From Promethearchaeota archaeon (GTDB lineage: Archaea; Asgardarchaeota; Lokiarchaeia; Sigyniarchaeales; SOKP01), in the NCBI GenBank assembly GCA_004524385.1, contig SDNM01000056.1, positions 1-8,477 of the forward strand: a DNA stretch of 8,477 nt, given 5' to 3'. The first letter of the stretch is position 1; each line of letters starts with the position of its first letter. A program made the translations under genes and the position numbers. Shown here in pieces: positions 1-6,197 of this stretch. The notes below the pieces were generated by a model, which was not told where the DNA came from, did no database searches, and was given only the letters and a program-made list of their open reading frames with translations.

Positions 1-70
1 ATTTAATTTTCTTAAAAACCCTTAGAATGGTTAAATTCATTAATTAGAAAATATAATTATAAACTAGGAT

Positions 71-676
71 ATGACAGAAAAATCTGATGAGAAGATTCAA
101 ATAGAAGGTGCTATAGAACAAGATAAAGTTATAATTTCGGATCTTGAAGGAATTGAAGAATTTTATAAGAATTCATACATAGGTAATGTTGAAAAAACAA
201 AAGAAGAAAAAGAAATTTTAATATTAGCCCCAGTCGAAACGCTACTTCTTTGCGAAAGAAATAGAATACTATTATGGGAAGATAATGATAAAACTAAAAA
301 GCAACACGATTTTGAAGACTTATTAACTTATTTTACTCAATTTGACGAAAGATTATGGCATAAGTACATCATTTACATGGACCTAAGAAAGAGAGGGTAT
401 ATAGTTCGCACGGGATATGGCAATGGAATTGAATTTCGAGTATATAATCGAGGAGCAGATTACGAAAAAGATTCTGCAAAATATTTGATTTTTCCCGTTT
501 TTGAAGGAAATCCAATTGAATTAAGAGCTTTAGATAAAATGTCTAAAGTTGCTATGAGTTCTCGCAAGGAACTAATTGTTGCAACAGTGGATAGATTGAG
601 TAAACCAATCTATTATAGTGTCAAGAAATTTCAGATTATGAATAAGGAAATAGATTCTGATTTTAATGCCAGATAA
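71..676 (+). CDS. endA: EndA-like tRNA splicing endonuclease subunit, catalytic His replaced
   Basis: EndA-family subunit (201 aa), part of the enzyme that cuts introns from precursor tRNA at the bulge-helix-bulge motif. The N-terminal domain (about 51-95) has the family's 'L.P.ETL.L.ER' pattern. The nuclease domain (about 97-190) shows YMDLRKRGYIVRTG (102-115), EFRVYNRG (121-128), SSRK (163-166), a VD pair (173-174) and a YY pair (181-182). The Methanocaldococcus jannaschii EndA triad is Tyr115/His125/Lys156; here the same spacing lands on Tyr125, Ser135 and Lys166, so Tyr and Lys are kept but the general-acid His is Ser. It may therefore be a structural subunit of a heterotetramer, or have weak activity (inference). 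Residues 1-50 are a charged extension. ATG 71 is the only credible start; no clear TATA box or ribosome site was seen before it. Its last 11 bases overlap a PIN-gene start fragment. Confidence 0.85.
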   Translation: MTEKSDEKIQIEGAIEQDKVIISDLEGIEEFYKNSYIGNVEKTKEEKEILILAPVETLLLCERNRILLWEDNDKTKKQHDFEDLLTYFTQFDERLWHKYIIYMDLRKRGYIVRTGYGNGIEFRVYNRGADYEKDSAKYLIFPVFEGNPIELRALDKMSKVAMSSRKELIVATVDRLSKPIYYSVKKFQIMNKEIDSDFNAR

Positions 677-710
677 ATTTGCATGCGATACATCAGTTAT
701 ATTTAAATAA
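666..710 (+). pseudogene. Truncated duplicate of the PIN-ATPase gene start (14 codons plus stop)
   Basis: Starting at ATG 666, in the +1 frame over the end of the EndA-like gene, these bases read MPDKFACDTSVIFK and then TAA. The intact PIN-ATPase gene at 2174 begins MPVKFACDTSVIFN. Over the 42 aligned bases 36 match. Five of the six differences are third codon positions and only two change the residue. The fragment includes the first catalytic Asp of the PIN domain. Homology stops abruptly after codon 14. This is the remnant of a second PIN-ATPase gene, or of the original 5' end of the present one, left when other DNA came in between. A translated 14-residue peptide cannot be excluded but is unlikely. 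Confidence 0.75.
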
Positions 711-742
711 TTCATTGGATATATTTAGAATTGGAATTCGAA

Positions 743-750
743 TTAATATA
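743..750 (+). promoter_or_regulatory. Possible TATA box of the beta-propeller gene
   Basis: TTAATATA lies 26-33 bases before GTG 776 and 32-39 before ATG 782, suitable for transcription starting near 773-776. In such AT-rich DNA the match is weak evidence. Confidence 0.3.
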
Positions 751-781
751 ATCTTTACCTTATAGAAGCTTATTAGTGAAG

Positions 782-1942
782 ATGCTAAAAATTTTTAGAA
801 AAAGAAGTCAGAAGGTGTACTTTACTGTATTTTTATTAAAATTTATCTTGTTTAATCAGTTAATTTTTATTTTCATAATAACTCCAGAATTATCTATGGT
901 AAAGCTTGGATATCCATTTCGTGATGGGAATAAAGTCTTTGGAAGAGATATTGATAATCCTTATGTTCAGTTTATTGATGATGAAATTTATTTAATATTT
1001 GAAGATGAGGGTACTTATAAATTATATACTAGTAAAGATGAAGCACATTCATGGACATATTTAAATGAAATTACAAACCCAATAGAACCATCTCATTTAC
1101 ATTATGATTTAGATTTTTTAAATTTGTATGAAGTAGCGCTTATTTTTGAAGAAATAAAAGATGGCAAAGCACATTGTCGTTTTACTAAAAGTGAAAATAG
1201 AGGAGAATCATGGTCAGACGATATAGAAATAATGGAATCTTCAATTATAACACCAGTTATCTGCTATATCAATTATAGTCATATTTTTCTAGGTTTTAAT
1301 TCGAAGCACACTGACTTTGTAGAATTATTTTTAAGTAAAAACTCTGGCTATAACTGGGAAAATATTGCTTCCCTAAATACTTCGATTATTGATTTGCCAA
1401 TGGATGTTATTTATCATAAAGAAATTCTTTATATGTATGGATGGAATGAATTTGATGATGTGGTTTTCTTGCAAAGTCAAAATTTTGGTATTAATTGGAC
1501 AATTCAATCTTCAGATTTATCAGGAAAACGCTCTGCTGATTTTGGTCCAATTACTATAGACTCTGATGATAATTTTTTTTACTGTTATTTATATGGTGGT
1601 ATAATTAAAGTGTTTAAAAGCAAAAATTTTGGAATTGATTGGAAAGAAATTAAACATTCAAAGTTAGAAAAAGAGATCAACACTTCTGGTGACATTTCAA
1701 TGGGTATATCGAAAGAAGATGATATATTTATAGCTTACCAAGTATTATATGACAATATAAATCCTACAGATTCTGATGAAGGTATTGACTATTTCTGGTT
1801 AAATCAGGAATTCACAGAAGATTATCTTTTTTGGAATGTGTGGTATCTTATAATTAGATCTTTGACTTGTATAGGAATTATGACTGTTTCTTTGATGATA
1901 TATAATTCTAAAAAAGCTAAGAAAAAGCTAAAAAGAAGCTAA
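782..1942 (+). CDS. Membrane-anchored Asp-box (BNR/sialidase-like) beta-propeller protein
   Basis: 386 aa from ATG 782; an in-frame GTG at 776 would add two residues. Numbering here is from the GTG. A basic N-terminus (residues 1-13) and a hydrophobic segment (about 14-36) are followed by a large soluble part, a second membrane segment (about 350-376) and a Lys-rich tail. By the positive-inside rule both ends are cytoplasmic and the middle faces outside. The middle carries five Asp-box-like motifs at 86, 139, 187, 234 and 282 (SKDEAHSW, SENRGESW, SKNSGYNW, SQNFGINW, SKNFGIDW), spaced 47-53 residues, as in a propeller built of about 48-residue blades. Four of the five have Asn at the Asp position. 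I see no sialidase arginine triad or FRIP motif, so a binding or scaffold role is likelier than glycosidase activity. It sits between the PIN-gene start fragment and the intact PIN-ATPase gene. Confidence 0.7.
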   Translation: MLKIFRKRSQKVYFTVFLLKFILFNQLIFIFIITPELSMVKLGYPFRDGNKVFGRDIDNPYVQFIDDEIYLIFEDEGTYKLYTSKDEAHSWTYLNEITNPIEPSHLHYDLDFLNLYEVALIFEEIKDGKAHCRFTKSENRGESWSDDIEIMESSIITPVICYINYSHIFLGFNSKHTDFVELFLSKNSGYNWENIASLNTSIIDLPMDVIYHKEILYMYGWNEFDDVVFLQSQNFGINWTIQSSDLSGKRSADFGPITIDSDDNFFYCYLYGGIIKVFKSKNFGIDWKEIKHSKLEKEINTSGDISMGISKEDDIFIAYQVLYDNINPTDSDEGIDYFWLNQEFTEDYLFWNVWYLIIRSLTCIGIMTVSLMIYNSKKAKKKLKRS

Positions 1943-1943
1943 A
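1911..1943 (+). repeat. 11-bp tandem repeat, three imperfect copies
   Basis: Three copies with an AAAAAGCTAAG/A-type unit run through the last codons and stop of the propeller gene (1911-1921, 1922-1932, 1933-1943). The third copy has one A-to-G change. As 11 is not a multiple of three, each copy is read in a different frame, together giving the Lys-rich tail KKAKKKLKRS. Replication slippage probably extended the C-terminus. Confidence 0.6.
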
Positions 1944-2173
1944 AAGAATTATTTATCATAATTGGGAAGCGGAATTATCCTCTCCTTATAATTTTTATAC
2001 TGAATGCTGATTTAAGCAAAGAAATAATATAGTAAAATAAAACTATAATGGAAAAAAAGATAATTTATTCATTATTGTTATTCATAAATATTTTGGAATA
2101 ATTGTAGTAATAATTATCATTCATTTCAAAATCCTACATAAATTTATTCAGAGAGACATTATTATATTTAAAT

Positions 2174-3823
2174 ATGCCAGTTAAGTTTGCTTGCGATACT
2201 TCTGTTATATTTAATGGTCAAATTCTCGCTCTAATTGAAGATGGAGAATTAGGGAATAAACCAGAAATCTTTATCTCTAATATTGTTGTCGCAGAAATTG
2301 AGTATAGGACTAATATTCAAAAGGAAATTGGATTTTATGGTTTAAATGTCTTGAAGAAGTTAAGAGATTTACATGAGAAAGGAGAAATCACTCTTCAAGT
2401 AATTGGAAATCGTCCCACCAGAGAAGAAATAAAAATGGCCCCAGGAGGAGAATTAGATGCATTAATACGAGAGTCAGCTCAACAAAATGATGCTGTCCTT
2501 ATAACAGCAGACCGTATCCAAGGAGATATAGCAATTTTTGAAGGTGTAGAAGTTTTATTTGCATGGGAAAAAAAACCTCAAAAAACTAAAGAACCACTTT
2601 CACTAAAGTTACTTGAATATTTTGATGAAAAAACAATGAGTATCCATCTTAAAAGGAATTTAGCTCCTTATGCTAAGAAGGGCGCTCCTGGAAATTGGCG
2701 TTTAGTAAAAATATCAGATGAAATTATTGAGAATCAACAAATTGAAGAATTAGCATTAGAAATTATAGAAAATGTTCGAGAAGATGAACACTCTTTTATA
2801 GAAATAGAAAGAGAGGGAGCAGTAGTTGCCCAAATGAGAGAGTTTAGAATTGTAATTACAAGACCTCCTTTTTCTAATGACGTAGAAATAACCGCCACTC
2901 GTCCATTAGTTAATCTAACTTTATCGGATTATGCTATTGATGCTAGACTACAAAAGAGATTGCAAACCGCAGAGGGAATATTAGTTTGCGGATCTCCAGG
3001 AGCAGGTAAATCAACTTTTTCTGCAGCATTAGCTAATTATTATTTAAGTCAGAATAAAGTAGTTAAAACTTTAGAAAGTGTGAGAGATTTACAAGTTAAT
3101 CCAGAAATTACTCAGTATACTAAATTAGAGGGTAATCTTGAAAATTCTGCAGATATTCTTTTATTAGTAAGACCTGATTTCACTATTTTTGATGAAGTAA
3201 GAACCACAAAAGATTTTGAAATATATTCAGATTTTCGGTTATCTGGTGTTGGTATGGTTGGAGTGGTACACTCTTCATCTGCGATAGATGCAATACAAAG
3301 ATTTATTGGCCGCATCGAACTTGGAATGCTCCCTTCTATTATAGATACAATTATATTTATAGAGGGGGGTGACATTTCGACAGTTTTAATAATAAAAATG
3401 ACGGTAAAAGTACCTCATGGTTTTAGAGATAAAGATCTCGCCAGACCTGTTGTAGAAGTTAGAGATTTCAATTCAAGACAACTTGCCTTCGAGATTTATA
3501 GCTTCGGGCAAGACGTAGTTATATCAAAACTTTCAAAAGCTCTCTCGCGTGATTTTAAAAAAACATCATCCGCTTTTAAGCGAACAACTTCAAACAAGGA
3601 AAGAATTGAGCTTGATGTAATAATAAAAAAAGATAAAATTATATTAAAAGCAGCTCCAAGATTTGCCAGTCAAAATATTGAAGTATATGCAGATGAAAAA
3701 CAAATATTTACTGGTTCTTTGAGCAGAAATAGTGAAATTAACTTATCATTATCTAATAAAGAAGGAAGAAGAATTCTCAAAGAACGTGATAGAAATAAAA
3801 AGATTTATGCAAAGATCAAATAA
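2174..3823 (+). CDS. pina: PIN-domain/PilT-type ATPase, PINA family (COG1855)
   Basis: Archaeal ATPase (549 aa). The Sulfolobus relative PINA migrates Holliday junctions and works with the resolvase Hjc. The N-terminal PIN domain (1-130) keeps all four acidic metal ligands: Asp8 (CDTSVI), Glu41 (VAEIE), Asp95 (GELDAL) and Asp113 (TADR). The RecA/PilT-like ATPase follows: Walker A GSPGAGKST at 273-281, Walker B-like DFTIFDEVR at 335-343, and a GMVGVVHS segment just after 355. The C-terminal segment (about 478-549) has the alternating beta pattern seen at the end of this family, but I find no GxxG loop of a KH domain between ATPase and C-terminus; residues about 452-477 are a Lys/Ser/Thr-rich linker instead. 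ATG 2174 is fixed by the conserved MPxKFACDTS start. No convincing ribosome site lies upstream. The first 14 codons are duplicated at 666. Confidence 0.9.
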   Translation: MPVKFACDTSVIFNGQILALIEDGELGNKPEIFISNIVVAEIEYRTNIQKEIGFYGLNVLKKLRDLHEKGEITLQVIGNRPTREEIKMAPGGELDALIRESAQQNDAVLITADRIQGDIAIFEGVEVLFAWEKKPQKTKEPLSLKLLEYFDEKTMSIHLKRNLAPYAKKGAPGNWRLVKISDEIIENQQIEELALEIIENVREDEHSFIEIEREGAVVAQMREFRIVITRPPFSNDVEITATRPLVNLTLSDYAIDARLQKRLQTAEGILVCGSPGAGKSTFSAALANYYLSQNKVVKTLESVRDLQVNPEITQYTKLEGNLENSADILLLVRPDFTIFDEVRTTKDFEIYSDFRLSGVGMVGVVHSSSAIDAIQRFIGRIELGMLPSIIDTIIFIEGGDISTVLIIKMTVKVPHGFRDKDLARPVVEVRDFNSRQLAFEIYSFGQDVVISKLSKALSRDFKKTSSAFKRTTSNKERIELDVIIKKDKIILKAAPRFASQNIEVYADEKQIFTGSLSRNSEINLSLSNKEGRRILKERDRNKKIYAKIK

Positions 3824-3830
3824 ACAATAG

Positions 3831-3840
3831 AAAAAAAAAA
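3831..3840 (-). terminator. T10 run on the minus strand, terminator of the MFS gene
   Basis: Ten A on the plus strand (T10 in the transcript sense) begin 28 bases beyond the MFS stop codon. A T-run without a required hairpin is the usual archaeal intrinsic terminator. Confidence 0.6.
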
Positions 3841-3854
3841 GATTAGATTTAGAT

Positions 3855-3869
3855 ATTTTTTGTTTGTTT
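3855..3869 (+). terminator. T-rich terminator of the PIN-ATPase gene
   Basis: T6, G, T3, G, T3 begin about 32 bases after the PIN-ATPase stop codon and run to the last codon of the convergent MFS gene. With the opposite-facing T10 at 3831-3840 this makes a compact two-way terminator. Confidence 0.55.
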
Positions 3870-5154
3870 AAGACTCAACTGCTGTTAAATCTGTTCCTTT
3901 AGTCTCTTGAATATACTTATATGTTAGAGGTATGTTTATTAGTAGGGGTAGAGTGAATACTATGAATGCAATACCCAGCCCAAAAAATAAGATCACGATA
4001 CTGCTCAAAAGTAACCCGACCGTTGTACCTGTTGCTGTAAGTAGAGATCTAAGCCCCGCACTCGTACCTCTTTTTTCTGTTGGAACAATTTCAACTGAAA
4101 TTATTCTAACAGCACCTAGTGATCCCCATATTGCCGAAACTCCTAAGCCAGCAAATATCCATGTAATGATACTAGCAGCTAGACCCATACTAACTAAAAC
4201 AACTGTGGTTATTACGAAGATTGGCATTGCTATTGACCAGAAATATATTAAAAATTTTCTTCCAATTTTATCCCCCGTCAATGCTGAAAAGGTATATCCT
4301 CCTAGAATCATGAAAAAAGTGAATATCAATACCAGATTCAGTTGTGGCTCTGATAAGCCTCCTTGGTCTGCCAAATATGCCATTGCCATAGCTTGGAATA
4401 GAAAACTGAGCCCTCCAATAAAGGTTATTAGTAAAAGTACAAGCATCTGAGTACGACTGGAAGATTTAAAAATATCGACCACATTTTCTTTAAAACCAGG
4501 TTTAAGATCTTCTCCCTTCTTTTCTTTATTTTCTATGAAAATTGAGGTTTCTTTAACTGCAAAGATAGAAAGAATTCCCAATCCAAATCCCAATACTGCT
4601 GCAAATAAAGCAAGACCACGCCAGCCAATTTCACCAGGTTGTCCTGTAATAAAGATTCCTCGCAGAATTGTAGCAAGTAATAATCCGAAAACACCGCCGG
4701 CAACAATAATATTTGCCCAAACTACTCTTTTCTCAGAGGGACATTCTTCATTAATATATATCATCCATATATCTGAGCTGAAAAACATATATAGCAAAAA
4801 GAGAAATATAACATACATAATGAAGCTTGTCGATAATGCAATCATTAGTGAGGCAAATCCCATACCCAAACATGTAAAAACTAACATAATTTTTCTACCA
4901 AATCTATCTGCAAAGTATTGGCTCACAATGACAAAATACATACCAATCATTGCAATCCCAGAACCTAACGCAAAAATAGCTTGAGCTGTATTGGTCTTAT
5001 AATCATTTAAAAATTCAGCTATAATATTACTTGGTATAATTCCCGGTAATCCGGTAGTATATGCATCTAAGATTTCTATTAGGATTAGAATAGCGACTAA
5101 AAGACGAAAATAAGCCTTACTAACTCTTATTGAGCTCTTGTCAGTTTCAGTCAT
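3868..5154 (-). CDS. Major facilitator superfamily transporter (sugar-porter-like)
   Basis: A 428-aa membrane transporter with about 12 hydrophobic segments in two halves joined by a charged loop (sequence around VKETSIFIENKEKKGEDLKP). The MFS loop 2-3 signature DRFGRK is at residues 83-88 and its second-half counterpart is GDKIGRK. PSEKR in the first half and VPTEKRGTSAGLRS in the second are the matching E-x-R-G type loops of the sugar-porter-like branch. The first helix contains an acidic residue (Asp30), common in proton-coupled porters. The substrate cannot be told from the sequence. The longest open frame starts at TTG 5163, but a TATA box at 5177-5184 lies 23-30 bases before ATG 5154, so a leaderless transcript starting at ATG 5154 is preferred. 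The gene is convergent with the PIN-ATPase gene and has its own promoter, so it is probably not in an operon with the sirtuin gene. Confidence 0.9.
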   Translation of the reverse strand: MTETDKSSIRVSKAYFRLLVAILILIEILDAYTTGLPGIIPSNIIAEFLNDYKTNTAQAIFALGSGIAMIGMYFVIVSQYFADRFGRKIMLVFTCLGMGFASLMIALSTSFIMYVIFLFLLYMFFSSDIWMIYINEECPSEKRVVWANIIVAGGVFGLLLATILRGIFITGQPGEIGWRGLALFAAVLGFGLGILSIFAVKETSIFIENKEKKGEDLKPGFKENVVDIFKSSSRTQMLVLLLITFIGGLSFLFQAMAMAYLADQGGLSEPQLNLVLIFTFFMILGGYTFSALTGDKIGRKFLIYFWSIAMPIFVITTVVLVSMGLAASIITWIFAGLGVSAIWGSLGAVRIISVEIVPTEKRGTSAGLRSLLTATGTTVGLLLSSIVILFFGLGIAFIVFTLPLLINIPLTYKYIQETKGTDLTAVES

Positions 5155-5176
5155 AATATTCAATTTGTTGTCAAAA

Positions 5177-5184
5177 TATATAAA
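5177..5184 (-). promoter_or_regulatory. TATA box of the MFS gene
   Basis: TTTATATA on the minus strand, centred about 26 bases before ATG 5154. This is the standard archaeal spacing for transcription beginning at the A of the start codon. It supports ATG 5154 over TTG 5163. Confidence 0.6.
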
Positions 5185-5283
5185 GTTAGTCTTCCTTATT
5201 TAGTCTATTTTAAGTTAAAAAGTAGGAGAAATAATTAAACAATAGGTAAAAATAATGAAACATCTGCAAAGTTGAATAATAAG

Positions 5284-6042
5284 TTAACTATGATTTAAAG
5301 CTGCTTTTACTTTTTCAAAGATTGGAGGAAGTACATCTTCTATTTTATTGGAAAACCTTAGATCTACCACGCTATCATAAGGGGTTTCTCCCATATTTAA
5401 GATAATCAATTTTGCACCACTTCTTCTTGCGTATTCTGGCATATTTGCTGCTGGCGTAACAACTAATGAGGACCCTATCACAAAAAATAAATCAGATTGC
5501 TGAGATCTTTTTATTGATTCATATAATTCGTCTTCTGGTAAAGGATCCCCAAAATTAACTATGCTTGAAATTAGCCTACCCCCACAGTTCGGGCATGTAG
5601 GTTGACCATTGCGAACACGATTTGTACGATATCCCTTACCCCATTTTTTTTTATCCCATCCAGCATCTTCAAAAGTCATTTTTTTTCCACAATCACCTAA
5701 ACACTTCATAAAGTAGAGATTTCCATGGAGCTCAGCAAGTTTTTCAAAAGGTACTCCTGATTTCGCATGAAGTCCATCAACGTTTTGAGAAATAATAAAA
5801 TCTACTTTTCCCATTTTTAATAATTCTACAATGATGTAATGGCTCTGATTAGGTTTGACTTGGTCCCACGGAGGCGATCTTGGGGGAGGAAGACCTTTAT
5901 CTCGTCTAGTCCATACGCCATCTGGGCCCCTATAATCCGGTAATCCACTACCAGTCGAAATTCCCGCACCTGTAAAAATTACTAATTTATTTGACTCAGT
6001 TATCCATTTTGCAGCTAATTCAATTTTTTCTTCTAATTCCAT
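5284..6042 (-). CDS. sir2: Sir2-family NAD-dependent protein deacylase, SIRT6/7-like
   Basis: A sirtuin (252 aa) that removes acyl groups from lysine using NAD. All core motifs are present: NAD-binding GAGIS (25-29), GLPDYRGPDGVW (33-44), SQNVDGLH (85-92), catalytic His106 in ELHGN, zinc cysteines Cys114/Cys118 and Cys150/Cys153, NFGDPLPE, and GSSLVVTPAANMP with its downstream LIILN. The RGPDGVWTRRDKGL and LAELHGN stretches resemble human SIRT6 more than the bacterial CobB/SIRT5 type, whose R and Y acyl-pocket residues I do not see. The first zinc pair has spacing Cx3C. ATG 6042 is preferred over the longest frame (25 codons longer): a TATA box lies 24-31 bases upstream and ELEEKIELAAKW is the usual sirtuin N-terminal helix. 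Chromatin proteins such as Alba or histones are possible substrates (inference). It is divergent from the next gene. Confidence 0.93.
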   Translation of the reverse strand: MELEEKIELAAKWITESNKLVIFTGAGISTGSGLPDYRGPDGVWTRRDKGLPPPRSPPWDQVKPNQSHYIIVELLKMGKVDFIISQNVDGLHAKSGVPFEKLAELHGNLYFMKCLGDCGKKMTFEDAGWDKKKWGKGYRTNRVRNGQPTCPNCGGRLISSIVNFGDPLPEDELYESIKRSQQSDLFFVIGSSLVVTPAANMPEYARRSGAKLIILNMGETPYDSVVDLRFSNKIEDVLPPIFEKVKAALNHS

Positions 6043-6065
6043 AATATTAACTAAAAAAATGCGAT

Positions 6066-6073
6066 TATAAAAA
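6066..6073 (-). promoter_or_regulatory. TATA box of the sirtuin gene
   Basis: TTTTTATA on the minus strand, 24-31 bases before ATG 6042, nearly the same spacing as at the MFS gene. It implies a leaderless transcript and supports the shorter protein. Confidence 0.55.
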
Positions 6074-6128
6074 GATAATGAATATTTCAATTTTATACTT
6101 GATAACGATATTAACACATCGCAAAATC

Positions 6129-6135
6129 TTTATAA
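6129..6135 (+). promoter_or_regulatory. TATA box of the five-helix membrane protein gene
   Basis: TTTATAA on the plus strand. Transcription starting about 26 bases downstream would give a leader of about 40 bases containing the ribosome site at 6186. It faces away from the sirtuin TATA box about 55 bases to the left. Confidence 0.5.
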
Positions 6136-6185
6136 GTAATAAATCTAAAGTTTTTGTAAGCAATTATTTAATTAAGTAATAATTT

Positions 6186-6191
6186 TGAGGT
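6186..6191 (+). promoter_or_regulatory. Shine-Dalgarno site GAGGT before ATG 6198
   Basis: TGAGGT sits six bases before the start codon. It is the clearest ribosome binding site in the window and fixes ATG 6198 as the start. It contrasts with the leaderless-type starts of the neighbouring genes. Confidence 0.65.
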
Positions 6192-6197
6192 AAAAAA

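Noticed and set aside
1..70. Promoter of the EndA-like gene in the A/T-rich leader
   Set aside because: The only TATA-like stretch (56-63) is too close to ATG 71, and the AGGA at 66-69 is one base from the start, so neither is at a workable distance.
776..1942. Active sialidase
   Set aside because: Asp-boxes show the fold only. The arginine triad, FRIP motif and Tyr/Glu nucleophile pair are not visible.
1958..1978. Inverted repeat ATAATT...AATTAT after the propeller gene, as a terminator hairpin
   Set aside because: The stem is only six A/T pairs with a nine-base loop and no adjoining T-run, so it is expected by chance in this composition.
711..2173. A classical insertion sequence between endA and the PIN-ATPase gene
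   Set aside because: No transposase or terminal inverted repeats were seen, and the only gene is a propeller protein. Kept only as an unexplained insertion.
3112..3375. Minus-strand open frame inside the PIN-ATPase gene
   Set aside because: It lies entirely over the ATPase core, including the Walker B region, and shows no independent protein character.
3932..4450. Long plus-strand open frame opposite the MFS gene
   Set aside because: Its translation is a low-complexity Pro/Ile/Lys-rich mirror of transmembrane codons, without start signals. The opposite strand has clear MFS motifs.
4535..4984. Second plus-strand open frame opposite the MFS gene
   Set aside because: Same reason: a shadow of the hydrophobic coding strand, with no family resemblance.
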